Below, in pieces: positions 48,214 to 53,579 of a DNA stretch of 64,000 nucleotides (position 1 is its first letter; each line of letters begins with the position of its first letter). Both the position numbers and the translations under genes were made by a program. The stretch is taken from positions 1-64,000 of the IMG/VR virus record IMGVR_UViG_3300030329_002967; one strand, written 5' to 3'. This stretch comes from a virus. The notes beneath the pieces were generated by a model that saw only the letters and a list, made by a program, of their open reading frames with translations, was not told the DNA's origin and did no database searches.

Positions 48214-48519
48214 TCACTCACGTTGAGGAGCTACCTCAAAATTCATATCATCACTTAGTTGCTGTAAGCATTCCATAACATCGGTAAGTGATGCATCTAC
48301 TGCGTCTACCGTCTTATGTACATTACTCACCCTAGCTAACAGTAACGCTATAGTTATCTTGCTTAATTGGTCACTTGGGATTAACTCATCACCGCACACA
48401 CACCGTAATGCATTAACTGAAACTTCCACGGTTCCATGTGGGGAAGGTAGTTTAAGTTCCCTCGGTACTAGGTCGTAATAACCATCGCCGCATTCTGTAC
48501 AACAAATTCCTTCTTTCAT
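48214..48519 (-). CDS. Zinc-ribbon protein, transcription-factor-like
   Basis: 101 residues. CCTECGDGYY at the start and LRCVCGDE at about 38-44 form a two-CxxC zinc ribbon, as in the MqsA/YgiT type N-terminal domain. The rest is helical without a clear HTH (ITIALLLARVSNVHKTVDAVDASL). A decayed promoter copy (ATGACA ... AAATAG) precedes the ATG, overlapping the end of the upstream gene. Confidence 0.65.
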   Translation of the reverse strand: MKEGICCTECGDGYYDLVPRELKLPSPHGTVEVSVNALRCVCGDELIPSDQLSKITIALLLARVSNVHKTVDAVDASLTDVMECLQQLSDDMNFEVAPQRE

Positions 48520-48523
48520 CGTG

Positions 48524-48694
48524 CTATTTCTTAGCCCTAAGACCTATGTCATATCGCTGAGTGGTATGCTTATACCATACAGCCATACGCCGATCCTCTT
48601 CTTTCTGCTTTATCCTTTCCAACTCGTGAGCAGTAGGTTTGGTAGCTTTCAATACTCTATTCCTCTCAAGGATACTTTTTTTAAATGGACTCAT
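48524..48694 (-). CDS. Basic microprotein
   Basis: 56 residues, MSPFKKSILERNRVLKATKP..., rich in Lys, Arg and Glu, predicted mostly helical. It ends 4 bases before the zinc-ribbon gene. The ATG is 9 nt after the -10 box. Found by reading downstream of the promoter. Confidence 0.65.
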   Translation of the reverse strand: MSPFKKSILERNRVLKATKPTAHELERIKQKEEDRRMAVWYKHTTQRYDIGLRAKK

Positions 48695-48703
48695 CGTACT
48701 ATT

Positions 48704-48732
48704 ACTATAGCATAGTATAAAACCTTTGTCAA
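48704..48732 (-). promoter_or_regulatory. Leaderless-type promoter of the 48694 gene
   Basis: TTGACA, 17 nt AAGGTTTTATACTATGC, TATAGT; 9 nt to the ATG. Confidence 0.85.
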
Positions 48733-48745
48733 ATAAAAAAGGCTA

Positions 48746-48838
48746 CTATTTTCTTGGTTTAGATACCGCAAAGAACCTAAGCACTGCTACCATAATTAGT
48801 AGCCAAAATATTAAACCAACTATAACTAATGGACTCAT
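48746..48838 (-). CDS. Single-span membrane microprotein
   Basis: 30 residues: MSPLVIVGLIFWLLIMVAVL then a basic tail. One membrane segment with the N-terminus outside or in the membrane and positive charges inside. The ATG overlaps the stop of the coiled-coil microprotein (TAATG), so the frame is translationally coupled. Confidence 0.6.
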   Translation of the reverse strand: MSPLVIVGLIFWLLIMVAVLRFFAVSKPRK

Positions 48839-48975
48839 TACTTACCTTCCAATTCATCGATTATTTCAATGAGTTCATCTACCTTATCTTCAAGCTTTCT
48901 AAACCTTGACTCGATAGCGTCCAACACCTCTTGCCATGACCTCAATTCTGTACGGGGTATATCGTTATCACTCAT
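48838..48975 (-). CDS. Coiled-coil microprotein
   Basis: 45 residues; MSDNDIPRTELRSWQEVLDA then a coiled coil rich in Glu, Asp, Ile and Leu to the end. It is the middle gene of a three-gene unit from the promoter at 49121-49149. No family recognised. Confidence 0.6.
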   Translation of the reverse strand: MSDNDIPRTELRSWQEVLDAIESRFRKLEDKVDELIEIIDELEGK

Positions 48976-48983
48976 TGCTTTTA

Positions 48984-49115
48984 CTAATCTATTGGCTGAC
49001 GGCGTAAGCGTTTCTCTAAGATGCGCTTATACTTCTTAGCTTTAGCGGCTGAATTACCTCCACGGTGAAACTGCCCGTCCTCTTGCTTTGAACCTTTCAT
49101 TATTCTCTTCATCAT
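48984..49115 (-). CDS. Basic microprotein, MMK start
   Basis: 43 residues, MMKRIMKGSKQEDGQF..., with many Lys and Arg in the C-terminal half (KAKKYKRILEKRLRRQ), likely nucleic-acid binding. First gene of its unit; the first ATG is 5 nt and the second 8 nt after the -10 box. Confidence 0.62.
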   Translation of the reverse strand: MMKRIMKGSKQEDGQFHRGGNSAAKAKKYKRILEKRLRRQPID

Positions 49116-49120
49116 GCTTA

Positions 49121-49149
49121 ACTATAGCACAAGTTAAAACCTTTGTCAA
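49121..49149 (-). promoter_or_regulatory. Leaderless-type promoter of the 49115 gene
   Basis: TTGACA, 17 nt AAGGTTTTAACTTGTGC, TATAGT; 5 nt to the first ATG. Confidence 0.88.
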
Positions 49150-49158
49150 CTAATTATA

Positions 49159-49338
49159 TCAACTAATATTCGATAGTATTGAAACCGTTACAAGTGCCAT
49201 TGGCATAATTATAAAGCCCACGACATTGAATATAAACTGGGGTCTGCGGTTAGGTTTACCTTCTTCGTAGTATACTCCTCCCATCTCTTCCCACCATAGG
49301 TACAGGCGGGTACTCCACTTAGTTTTTTTATTTTTCAT
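49159..49338 (-). CDS. Small membrane protein
   Basis: 59 residues. The first 33 are polar with Trp and Tyr clusters (LYLWWEEMGGVYYEEG); a membrane segment follows at about 35-57. It overlaps the end of the gene upstream by 11 bases. No family recognised. Just below the length cut-off often used for automatic calls. Confidence 0.6.
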   Translation of the reverse strand: MKNKKTKWSTRLYLWWEEMGGVYYEEGKPNRRPQFIFNVVGFIIMPMALVTVSILSNIS

Positions 49339-49528
49339 TATTTATCGTGTCAGCAATAAGCTCATTAATTCTCGTAAGGTTACGCTCTACTAGCCTTGCT
49401 TGAATACTGGCTTCAAGCTCATCAAAGGGCTTACCGATCTTAGTTATCTGACCTATTGCGTTTAGGGCCAGTGCTGTATTAGCTTCTATGCGAGCTAGGA
49501 GTGCGTGTGTATCGGTTGATATTCTCAT
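49328..49528 (-). CDS. Small helical protein
   Basis: 66 residues, two to three helices (HALLARIEANTALALNAIG, LEASIQARLVERNLTRINEL). Second gene of the unit from the promoter at 49762. No family recognised. Confidence 0.6.
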   Translation of the reverse strand: MRISTDTHALLARIEANTALALNAIGQITKIGKPFDELEASIQARLVERNLTRINELIADTINNEK

Positions 49529-49533
49529 AGTCC

Positions 49534-49755
49534 TTAGATTCGTGATTCGTTTGAGCAGAGCTTGTCGGCTGATCTTCTGGCCTCGTCCTCTGCTCTATGC
49601 CATTCGGCTTCCTGATCCAGTTCTTCCTGCTCTATCATTTCGATAATGTCAGTCTCGTGAATAAGGTGGCCTCCTGCATCCTCGTAATACTCACTCGCTG
49701 GGTGAGAGGTAATGTGGTTGGCTTCGATATAATCTTTAATTTTTTCTTCCATCAT
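49534..49755 (-). CDS. Small acidic protein, MME start
   Basis: 73 residues, rich in Glu, Asp and His (EYYEDAGGHLIHETDIIEMIEQEELDQEAEWH read in parts). Predicted helical. No family recognised. The start is 6 nt after the -10 box. Confidence 0.62.
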   Translation of the reverse strand: MMEEKIKDYIEANHITSHPASEYYEDAGGHLIHETDIIEMIEQEELDQEAEWHRAEDEARRSADKLCSNESRI

Positions 49756-49761
49756 GATCTT

Positions 49762-49790
49762 ACTATAGCACAGTCTAAAACCTTTGTCAA
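49762..49790 (-). promoter_or_regulatory. Leaderless-type promoter of the 49755 gene
   Basis: TTGACA, 17 nt AAGGTTTTAGACTGTGC, TATAGT; 6 nt to the ATG. Confidence 0.88.
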
Positions 49791-49808
49791 ATAAAAAAGG
49801 TATTTATT

Positions 49809-49997
49809 TTAACTAGGGTGGGTAAGGGTGGTAACGGTAATATCATTAACGTGCTGGCGATCCCAATCATCGAACCCATCCATTAGATTATCGACCTTAA
49901 CATCAGCATCATCACGGGTGTCGAATGGGCCGTATACGGTGGCCCCGCAATTATCCCAACTCACTACTACAACTAGTTTATCTCCTTGTTTCATCAT
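49809..49997 (-). CDS. Small acidic protein, MMK start
   Basis: 62 residues: a beta strand KLVVVVSWDNCG, then DTRDDADVKVDNLMDGFDDWD, strongly acidic. The fold may be a small alpha/beta domain with the shape of DNA mimics, but this is only a guess. Single-gene unit. Confidence 0.62.
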   Translation of the reverse strand: MMKQGDKLVVVVSWDNCGATVYGPFDTRDDADVKVDNLMDGFDDWDRQHVNDITVTTLTHPS

Positions 49998-50002
49998 GCC
50001 CT

Positions 50003-50031
50003 ATTATATCACAGTCTAAAACCTTTGTCAA
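50003..50031 (-). promoter_or_regulatory. Leaderless-type promoter of the 49997 gene
   Basis: TTGACA, 17 nt AAGGTTTTAGACTGTGA, TATAAT; 5 nt to the first ATG. Its -35 box directly abuts the stop codon of the 50358 gene (50032-50034). Confidence 0.9.
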
Positions 50032-50358
50032 CTAAAAAGAACTACTATATTCAATATCTGGGAACTCAATACGATGCCTCAACTCATCTTGGCCTCTCAT
50101 CGCATGAAGCGAGCTTTCGCCTCCTATATGAAACTCGATACGCTCATCATCCGAGAACTCCCTGTACTCTTTCCAATCGTAAATCGTAAAGAATGAGCCA
50201 TCGCTGGTCAGCATATCCCATTCAACTGTTGTCTTATCACCACCTCCACGCCAGCACGGTTCACCGCACACTGCTTTAATCTGATTTACAGACGCTAATA
50301 TCGTCTGCCCGTGAAAACTTGTACTAATGAACGGAGTATTTTTTGCTTGTTTCATCAT
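50032..50358 (-). CDS. Small uncharacterised protein, MMK start
   Basis: 108 residues, alpha/beta with several Trp and Tyr (VEWDMLTSDGSFFTIYDWKEYREF). Two Cys in VCGEPCWRGGG. No family recognised. Its stop codon touches the next promoter without a spacer base. Confidence 0.65.
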   Translation of the reverse strand: MMKQAKNTPFISTSFHGQTILASVNQIKAVCGEPCWRGGGDKTTVEWDMLTSDGSFFTIYDWKEYREFSDDERIEFHIGGESSLHAMRGQDELRHRIEFPDIEYSSSF

Positions 50359-50363
50359 GCTTT

Positions 50364-50392
50364 AATATAGCACACCCTAAAACCTTTGTCAA
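50364..50392 (-). promoter_or_regulatory. Leaderless-type promoter of the 50358 gene
   Basis: TTGACA, 17 nt AAGGTTTTAGGGTGTGC, TATATT; 5 nt to the first ATG. It is back to back with the plus-strand promoter at 50427. Confidence 0.88.
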
Positions 50393-50426
50393 ATAAAAAG
50401 AGCATTTATTTTATGCGTTATTTAAC

Positions 50427-50455
50427 TTGACAAAGGATATAACCTGTGTTATATT
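50427..50455 (+). promoter_or_regulatory. Plus-strand promoter without a gene (1)
   Basis: TTGACA, 17 nt AAGGATATAACCTGTGT, TATATT. Same family as the minus-strand promoters, pointing the other way. No start codon and no long frame follow. Confidence 0.85.
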
Positions 50456-50461
50456 AAGAGG

Positions 50462-50640
50462 GCGGTTAGTGAGATGGGTTGCCATTGGGTACGCTGGCCT
50501 AGAGTTCCGCTTAAAGGTTAAAAAAAGCGGCTACCACGATTAGGAAAACACCTACTCCTTCTCAGCCTAGAACCCCCTCTTGATTGAGAAGTCGAATGCA
50601 GGTGAAACTACTCCCTACCTATGAAATCGTGGTAGCCAAA
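50462..50640 (+). ncRNA. Candidate plus-strand noncoding RNA (1)
   Basis: From the expected start near 50462 the transcript can fold: 50529-50541 and 50625-50637 form a perfect 13-bp stem; inside it CACCT/AGGTG (50549-50553 with 50600-50604) and CTTCTCA/TGAGAAG (50558-50564 with 50585-50591) nest. Before it, ATGG/CCAT and CCGCTT/AAGCGG hairpins are possible. There is no T-run at the end. It stops short of the minus-strand microprotein gene at 50647. Confidence 0.6.
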
Positions 50641-50646
50641 GTGATC

Positions 50647-50784
50647 CTACTCGTACCAAGTAACCTTGGCAAGTGGGAATTTTTCAAGCACCTTAGCTAC
50701 GAAAGCTTCTGCTGATCTGCGCTTGTAGCCAAATGGTCTAATTCTAGTCTCAAGGCCCGGTAATGTGTACTCTATTTCAATCAT
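50647..50784 (-). CDS. Basic microprotein with leaderless-type start
   Basis: 45 residues: MIEIEYTLPGLETRIRPFGY, then KRRSAEAFVAKVLEKFPLAK and TWYE. Alpha/beta pattern. Only the first ATG position is an ATG here (GCATGATT), showing that this position can start translation. No family recognised. Confidence 0.65.
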   Translation of the reverse strand: MIEIEYTLPGLETRIRPFGYKRRSAEAFVAKVLEKFPLAKVTWYE

Positions 50785-50789
50785 GCCTT

Positions 50790-50818
50790 ACTATAACACA
50801 GGTTAAAACATTTGTCAA
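50790..50818 (-). promoter_or_regulatory. Leaderless-type promoter of the 50784 gene
   Basis: TTGACA, 17 nt AAATGTTTTAACCTGTGT, read as TTGACA then AATGTTTTAACCTGTGT, TATAGT; 5 nt to the ATG. Confidence 0.88.
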
Positions 50819-50835
50819 CTAAAAAGATATACTAT

Positions 50836-51090
50836 TTAAATCATAACTGCGTAACCCTCGATGGCATCCTCTTCTCGGTCGCGTACGCCTTCGGTATAAG
50901 CGTTGGCCCAAGTCTCCCAATTATCCCCATCGTCTACGATGCCGATATTGGTTGGCATATTCACCCCGTTCTCCGCATCGAGTGCGTAGTATCCGATGTC
51001 GTAAGCGACTTGGGCGATGGTGTTTTCGGTGACGTTGCCATCCTTATCGACAACTTCCTCATACTTCTTTCTTAGGGTTTCGTTCATCAT
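50836..51090 (-). CDS. Small acidic protein, MMN start
   Basis: 84 residues, acidic (about 20 Asp/Glu), helical N-terminus (LRKKYEEVVDKDGNV) and a second part with DNWETWANAYTEGVRDREEDAIEG. No family recognised. Single-gene unit after the RNA cluster. Confidence 0.63.
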   Translation of the reverse strand: MMNETLRKKYEEVVDKDGNVTENTIAQVAYDIGYYALDAENGVNMPTNIGIVDDGDNWETWANAYTEGVRDREEDAIEGYAVMI

Positions 51091-51095
51091 ACCTA

Positions 51096-51124
51096 ACTAT
51101 ATCACAGTATAAAACCTTTGTCAA
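51096..51124 (-). promoter_or_regulatory. Leaderless-type promoter of the 51090 gene
   Basis: TTGACA, 17 nt AAGGTTTTATACTGTGA, TATAGT; 5 nt to the first ATG. Confidence 0.88.
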
Positions 51125-51154
51125 CTAAAAAAGGTATTTAAATTGATGCTATCC

Positions 51155-51229
51155 CCATTAGTCTCCTCCTTTCGGATTGTAGGCGTGGTCTGACGCCTCG
51201 TTGTTCGGTCTTTCGACCTACACTAATGG
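51155..51229 (-). ncRNA. Four-helix RNA fold downstream of the tRNA-like gene
   Basis: CCATTAGT and ACTAATGG close an 8-bp stem around three hairpins: GGTC/GACC with a GAAA loop, AGGCGT/ACGCCT with a 6-nt loop, and TCC/GGA with a GAAA loop. The compact four-way junction begins 2 bases after the tRNA acceptor stem. Two GNRA loops suggest tertiary contacts. It is probably part of one longer transcript from 51538. Confidence 0.58.
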
Positions 51230-51231
51230 CT

Positions 51232-51370
51232 GTCCGTAGCAGGACTCGAACCTGCGACCTCCCCTTATACCATTAACAATGACTAGTTGCTTAAAGCGAT
51301 ACCAGCGAGTAGTCACTCTCTACTGGCTCTACTTCTAGGCGGGTTGCTCTGCCAACTGAGCTATACGGAC
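51232..51370 (-). tRNA. tRNA-like gene with about 67 extra bases
   Basis: A perfect 7-bp acceptor stem (GTCCGTA/TACGGAC), D-arm GCTC-AGTTGGCA-GAGC and T-arm GCAGG-TTCGAGT-CCTGC are all present. Between D- and T-arm there are about 67 bases more than normal. A TTGTTAA loop flanked by weak pairing would give anticodon GTT (Asn), but the anticodon stem is poor. CCA is not encoded. It may be a tRNA with a small insertion or intron, or a tRNA mimic in a larger RNA. The extra part contains an AGTAG/CTACT hairpin. Confidence 0.6.
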
Positions 51371-51385
51371 ATCAATTTAATTCTC

Positions 51386-51491
51386 ACTGATGACTCACTC
51401 CCATATAGGGTTAACGAGGAGTAATTACTTCCTCCATCGAACCGCTTGCAATCGGTTTCAACTTCACCCTATAGGGGAGTGAATCATCAGT
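51386..51491 (-). ncRNA. Long-stem RNA fold upstream of the tRNA-like gene
   Basis: 51386-51411 and 51466-51491 pair over 26 positions with two mismatched positions. The closed part holds AACCG/CGGTT and GAGGA/TCCTC hairpins. The 5' arm can instead form a local hairpin TTCAC...GTGAA, so two states are possible. It starts about 40 nt after the promoter at 51538. Confidence 0.6.
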
Positions 51492-51537
51492 AATTTACGG
51501 GATAAGCTACTTACTTTTACTTCACCTCCCGTGATTA

Positions 51538-51566
51538 AATATAGCACACCCTAAAACCTTTGTCAA
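51538..51566 (-). promoter_or_regulatory. Promoter of the tRNA/RNA cluster
   Basis: TTGACA, 17 nt AAGGTTTTAGGGTGTGC, TATATT; identical in spacer to the 50364 promoter, but no start codon follows. The region 51091-51751 has no protein gene. Confidence 0.88.
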
Positions 51567-51601
51567 CTAAAAAGATATATTTTTATTTTTTATTTTTTTC
51601 C

Positions 51602-51629
51602 TTGACATAATAAATAGTTATGCTATATT
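51602..51629 (+). promoter_or_regulatory. Plus-strand promoter without a gene (2)
   Basis: TTGACA, 16 nt ending in GTTATGC, TATATT. It is divergent from the RNA-cluster promoter. The spacer differs from the family consensus. Confidence 0.7.
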
Positions 51630-51635
51630 AGCACT

Positions 51636-51775
51636 GTTCGACAAATAGCCACGGTTGATGTAACCGATTGAACGATGTGCAAAATGCTCAATTCCTCAAA
51701 GGAGGTGGGATTAAAACTTTCCCTATTCGGTAACCCCTAAAAAAACCTGCGCTACCGAAGAGCGGATAAAGGGGT
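51636..51775 (+). ncRNA. Candidate plus-strand noncoding RNA (2), antisense to the DUF2958 gene end
   Basis: After the promoter the plus strand has no long frame. TTCGGTA (51726-51732) and TACCGAA (51753-51759) can pair over 7 bp. It shares the words ATTCGG, ACCC, AAAAAACC and TG in the same order with the RNA candidate at 57491. It carries a palindrome (51667-51683) and runs into the 3' end of the DUF2958 gene on the other strand, so it could act as antisense RNA. Confidence 0.5.
51667..51683. promoter_or_regulatory. Dispersed palindrome, copy 13
   Basis: ATTGAACGATGTGCAAA, about 31 bases after the expected start of the plus-strand transcript. Confidence 0.62.
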
Positions 51776-52027
51776 CGGCTTAAACCATAAATCCCTCTCT
51801 ATGCGAGCGGATGCCGCCTCAAAGGTAGACAAAGAGAAATAGCCTAGCTCACTCACATAGCCGTCCACAAGGCCAAAAAAGGTATCCTCACCATCAAACT
51901 CAGTTGCATACCAAGTGTAATTCCCAAAAGGGGTAAAGTACTTTACTATCGCCACTGGATCTTCCTCATGCTCAGTTGATCCAAGCTTAGGTAATTTACG
52001 TCGTAACTCTTTAGTTAATAATTTCAT
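51752..52027 (-). CDS. DUF2958 protein
   Basis: 91 residues. The DUF2958 pattern is clear: MKLLTKELRRKLPKLGSTEH, VKYFTPFGNYTWYATEFDGE, FFGLVDGYVSELGYFSL, and RDLWFKPTPL at the end. The family is common on plasmids and phages; its biochemical role is unknown. It follows a 51-aa basic microprotein by 25 bases and is probably transcribed with it. Confidence 0.85.
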   Translation of the reverse strand: MKLLTKELRRKLPKLGSTEHEEDPVAIVKYFTPFGNYTWYATEFDGEDTFFGLVDGYVSELGYFSLSTFEAASARIERDLWFKPTPLSALR

Positions 52028-52052
52028 AATTAGTCTTAGTATAGCGGTACAA

Positions 52053-52208
52053 CTAAAAGCTTACCTTGCCCCTGCACTTAGCCTTACTCCTAGCCTTACG
52101 CTTATCTGTAATCCTACGGGTTCCGCTTACCATAAGCCAAGCGATAAACTTATCCCCACGCTTAACTCTGGCATGGGACACTGACTTTCTTTTTTTCGTT
52201 TTCATCAT
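52053..52208 (-). CDS. Very basic microprotein, MMK start
   Basis: 51 residues with about 18 Lys/Arg: MMKTKKRKSVSHARVKRGDK, FIAWLMVSGTRR, then KRKARSKAKCRGK. Likely binds nucleic acid. First gene of a unit with DUF2958. Confidence 0.62.
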   Translation of the reverse strand: MMKTKKRKSVSHARVKRGDKFIAWLMVSGTRRITDKRKARSKAKCRGKVSF

Positions 52209-52213
52209 ACCTA

Positions 52214-52242
52214 ACTATAGCACATCCTAAAACCTTTGTCAA
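52214..52242 (-). promoter_or_regulatory. Leaderless-type promoter of the 52208 gene
   Basis: TTGACA, 17 nt AAGGTTTTAGGATGTGC, TATAGT; 5 nt to the first ATG. Confidence 0.88.
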
Positions 52243-52257
52243 ATAAAAAGACATACT

Positions 52258-52422
52258 TTATTGGTGATGTCTTTTAAGGCATATCCTGCGCCACTTCCTA
52301 CGGGTAGTAGCAACATCCATGTCACAACTCTGTAGCAGACGCTTCCAACTCTCCCAGTTAGGTCTAGGCACGGGAGTCTCCTCCCATGCCCTTTTGCGTT
52401 CTTCGGGTGTAGTCACTTTCAT
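52258..52422 (-). CDS. Basic microprotein with Trp repeats
   Basis: 54 residues: MKVTTPEERKRAWEETPVPR, PNWESWKRLLQSC, ATTRRKWRRICLKRHHQ. Four Trp and two Cys. It starts 2 bases before the stop of the gene upstream ends, so the two are probably coupled. No family recognised. Confidence 0.62.
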   Translation of the reverse strand: MKVTTPEERKRAWEETPVPRPNWESWKRLLQSCDMDVATTRRKWRRICLKRHHQ

Positions 52423-52423
52423 A

Positions 52424-52834
52424 TTAATCTATTTCGTTACTGTAAGGACGCTTAGCGTCAACTACGTTCTTCCAACCATGACAATCCGCAACAAAGCCTT
52501 CGGACTCCAGAAACCCAACGTGCGAGCGAGCTTGCTCAACTGAGGTATCCATCGCATCAGCCAACTCATCAAAGTTCTCCCTACCGTTCAACACGATAGG
52601 ACACTCGGACGAGAAGATATACCTATTAAACGCCGCTCCTGCCCAATCAAGTCTACATCCCGTAAAGTCCCTAGGCACTCTCTGCTTACCCATAGCCGTC
52701 TGTACGCACTCTTTAAGCCTAATGAACGAAGGACGAACCCCAAAATCTTCGGCGACTCTCCTACGGATCTCTGCTCCCTCCTTCAACTCGGCTGGGGTTG
52801 CCAGCCTTCCTTTATTTTTCTCTTTTTGCATCAT
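52424..52834 (-). CDS. Possible winged-helix DNA-binding protein
   Basis: 136 residues, MMQ start 6 nt after a -10 box. The C-terminal part, FDELADAMDTSVEQARSHVGFLESEGFV, reads as a winged-helix HTH (helix-turn-helix then wing). The middle has a beta part with SSECPIVLNGREN. It could be an early regulator; it is another candidate for binding the dispersed palindromes. Confidence 0.58.
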   Translation of the reverse strand: MMQKEKNKGRLATPAELKEGAEIRRRVAEDFGVRPSFIRLKECVQTAMGKQRVPRDFTGCRLDWAGAAFNRYIFSSECPIVLNGRENFDELADAMDTSVEQARSHVGFLESEGFVADCHGWKNVVDAKRPYSNEID

Positions 52835-52840
52835 GTAGGT

Positions 52841-52869
52841 ACATTAGCACAATAAAAAGATCTTTGCAA
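52841..52869 (-). promoter_or_regulatory. Leaderless-type promoter of the 52834 gene
   Basis: TTGCAA, 17 nt AGATCTTTTTATTGTGC, TAATGT; 6 nt to the first ATG. Confidence 0.72.
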
Positions 52870-52893
52870 GTTTTATTTTCAATTATTTACAAA

Positions 52894-52923
52894 TAAAAAA
52901 AGGGAGGCTTTCGCCCCCCTTTA
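52894..52923 (-). terminator. Intrinsic terminator
   Basis: On the minus strand AAAGGGGGGC and GCCTCCCTTT pair over 10 bp (one G-U) with a GAAA loop, followed by seven U. It lies directly after the 20-aa microprotein gene at 52927 and ends that transcript before the next promoter. Confidence 0.88.
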
Positions 52924-52926
52924 TTG

Positions 52927-52989
52927 TTATTTTTTGTTAATCTCGTCGTAGACAAGAATAGCCAGCAGTATTAATGCAAGTATTGTCAT
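52927..52989 (-). CDS. 20-residue membrane microprotein, copy A
   Basis: MTILALILLAILVYDEINKK, then stop. One membrane helix of 14 residues and a charged tail. It differs from copy B (57315-57377) at four positions, all conservative (I/L, V/I, I/L), with many silent base changes, so both are under protein-level selection. Second gene after the 120-aa protein; followed by a terminator. Confidence 0.75.
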   Translation of the reverse strand: MTILALILLAILVYDEINKK

Positions 52990-52996
52990 AAATAAT

Positions 52997-53359
52997 TTAA
53001 ACTACTACCACCTCTACACGATCTTCCATTTCAGGAAAATCGCCCTTAATCTTTCCTGCAAGATAAGCTCTAGCTCTCTCCTTACCTACGTTGATCCACT
53101 CCCGTGAGTCAACAGGGCGGCCATTCACCTTAGGCAAGAAGTGTTCTTGGTGGAATCCAATCCCGGTTATCCCGTTAACTCGCTCCCTTGTGGTAGGGGT
53201 ATTCCATCCTGCCAGCGTAGCAAACACTTCGCCATTTTCACGTTTGATAATCTTGTTACCAAACAGCCATACGCTTTCACCGTCCGTGTAAGTGTTATCC
53301 ACTCTTAACTCTCTGCCCGACTCAAATGCGGATTTAATTCGTTGTGTTATTTTTCTCAT
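52997..53359 (-). CDS. Uncharacterised protein of the accessory region
   Basis: 120 residues. Beta-rich with conserved-looking NTYTDGESVWLFGNKI, TTRERVNGITGIGFHQE and a VEVVVV end. The pattern looks like a small phage family that modifies or binds a surface, but I cannot name it. It has a leaderless-type promoter and leads into the membrane microprotein 7 bases downstream. Confidence 0.65.
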   Translation of the reverse strand: MRKITQRIKSAFESGRELRVDNTYTDGESVWLFGNKIIKRENGEVFATLAGWNTPTTRERVNGITGIGFHQEHFLPKVNGRPVDSREWINVGKERARAYLAGKIKGDFPEMEDRVEVVVV

Positions 53360-53364
53360 GCTTT

Positions 53365-53393
53365 ACTATATCACAGGTTAAAACCTTTGTCAA
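53365..53393 (-). promoter_or_regulatory. Leaderless-type promoter of the 53359 gene
   Basis: TTGACA, 17 nt AAGGTTTTAACCTGTGA, TATAGT; 5 nt to the ATG. Its -35 box directly abuts the stop codon of the 53579 gene (53394-53396). Confidence 0.9.
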
Positions 53394-53579
53394 CTAAAAA
53401 GATGTAACTTCATCAATATAATTAACATTAAAATCATTATCTTCGAGTAGCTTTCTATCAGAGTAGTTCCTGACTATCTCTTCTGCTTCTTCTTTGTCCT
53501 TTGCTTCTACTTCGTAGCAATTCATTATGCTAACGCCAACGTAGTATTTTTTCTTCTTACTCATCTCCTTATCTTCCAT
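53394..53579 (-). CDS. Small protein sharing an initiation block with the gene upstream
   Basis: 61 residues; starts MEDKEMSKKKKYYVGVSI. ATG codons at 53579 and 53564 are both possible. The residues EDKEMSKKKKY are also found inside the upstream gene, because a 34-bp DNA block is repeated (53544-53577 and 53734-53767). The rest is alpha/beta with an acidic helix (EAKDKEEAEEIVRNYSD). Confidence 0.6.
   Translation of the reverse strand: MEDKEMSKKKKYYVGVSIMNCYEVEAKDKEEAEEIVRNYSDRKLLEDNDFNVNYIDEVTSF
53544..53577. repeat. 34-bp direct repeat, first copy
   Basis: Identical to 53734-53767. It encodes EDKEMSKKKKY in both places and contains AAGGAGATG on the minus strand. Confidence 0.85.

Noticed and set aside
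50456-50581. A pseudoknot between AAGAGGG (50456-50462) and CCCTCTT (50575-50581) in the plus-strand RNA
   Set aside because: AAGAGGG lies mostly upstream of the expected transcription start, so it would not be in the RNA.
51386-51491. Hammerhead-ribozyme-like words CUGAUGA and GAAA in the RNA upstream of the tRNA-like gene
   Set aside because: Three extra bases lie between stem II and GAAA, and no stem I can form around a cleavage site. CUGAUGA is also part of the long 26-position stem.
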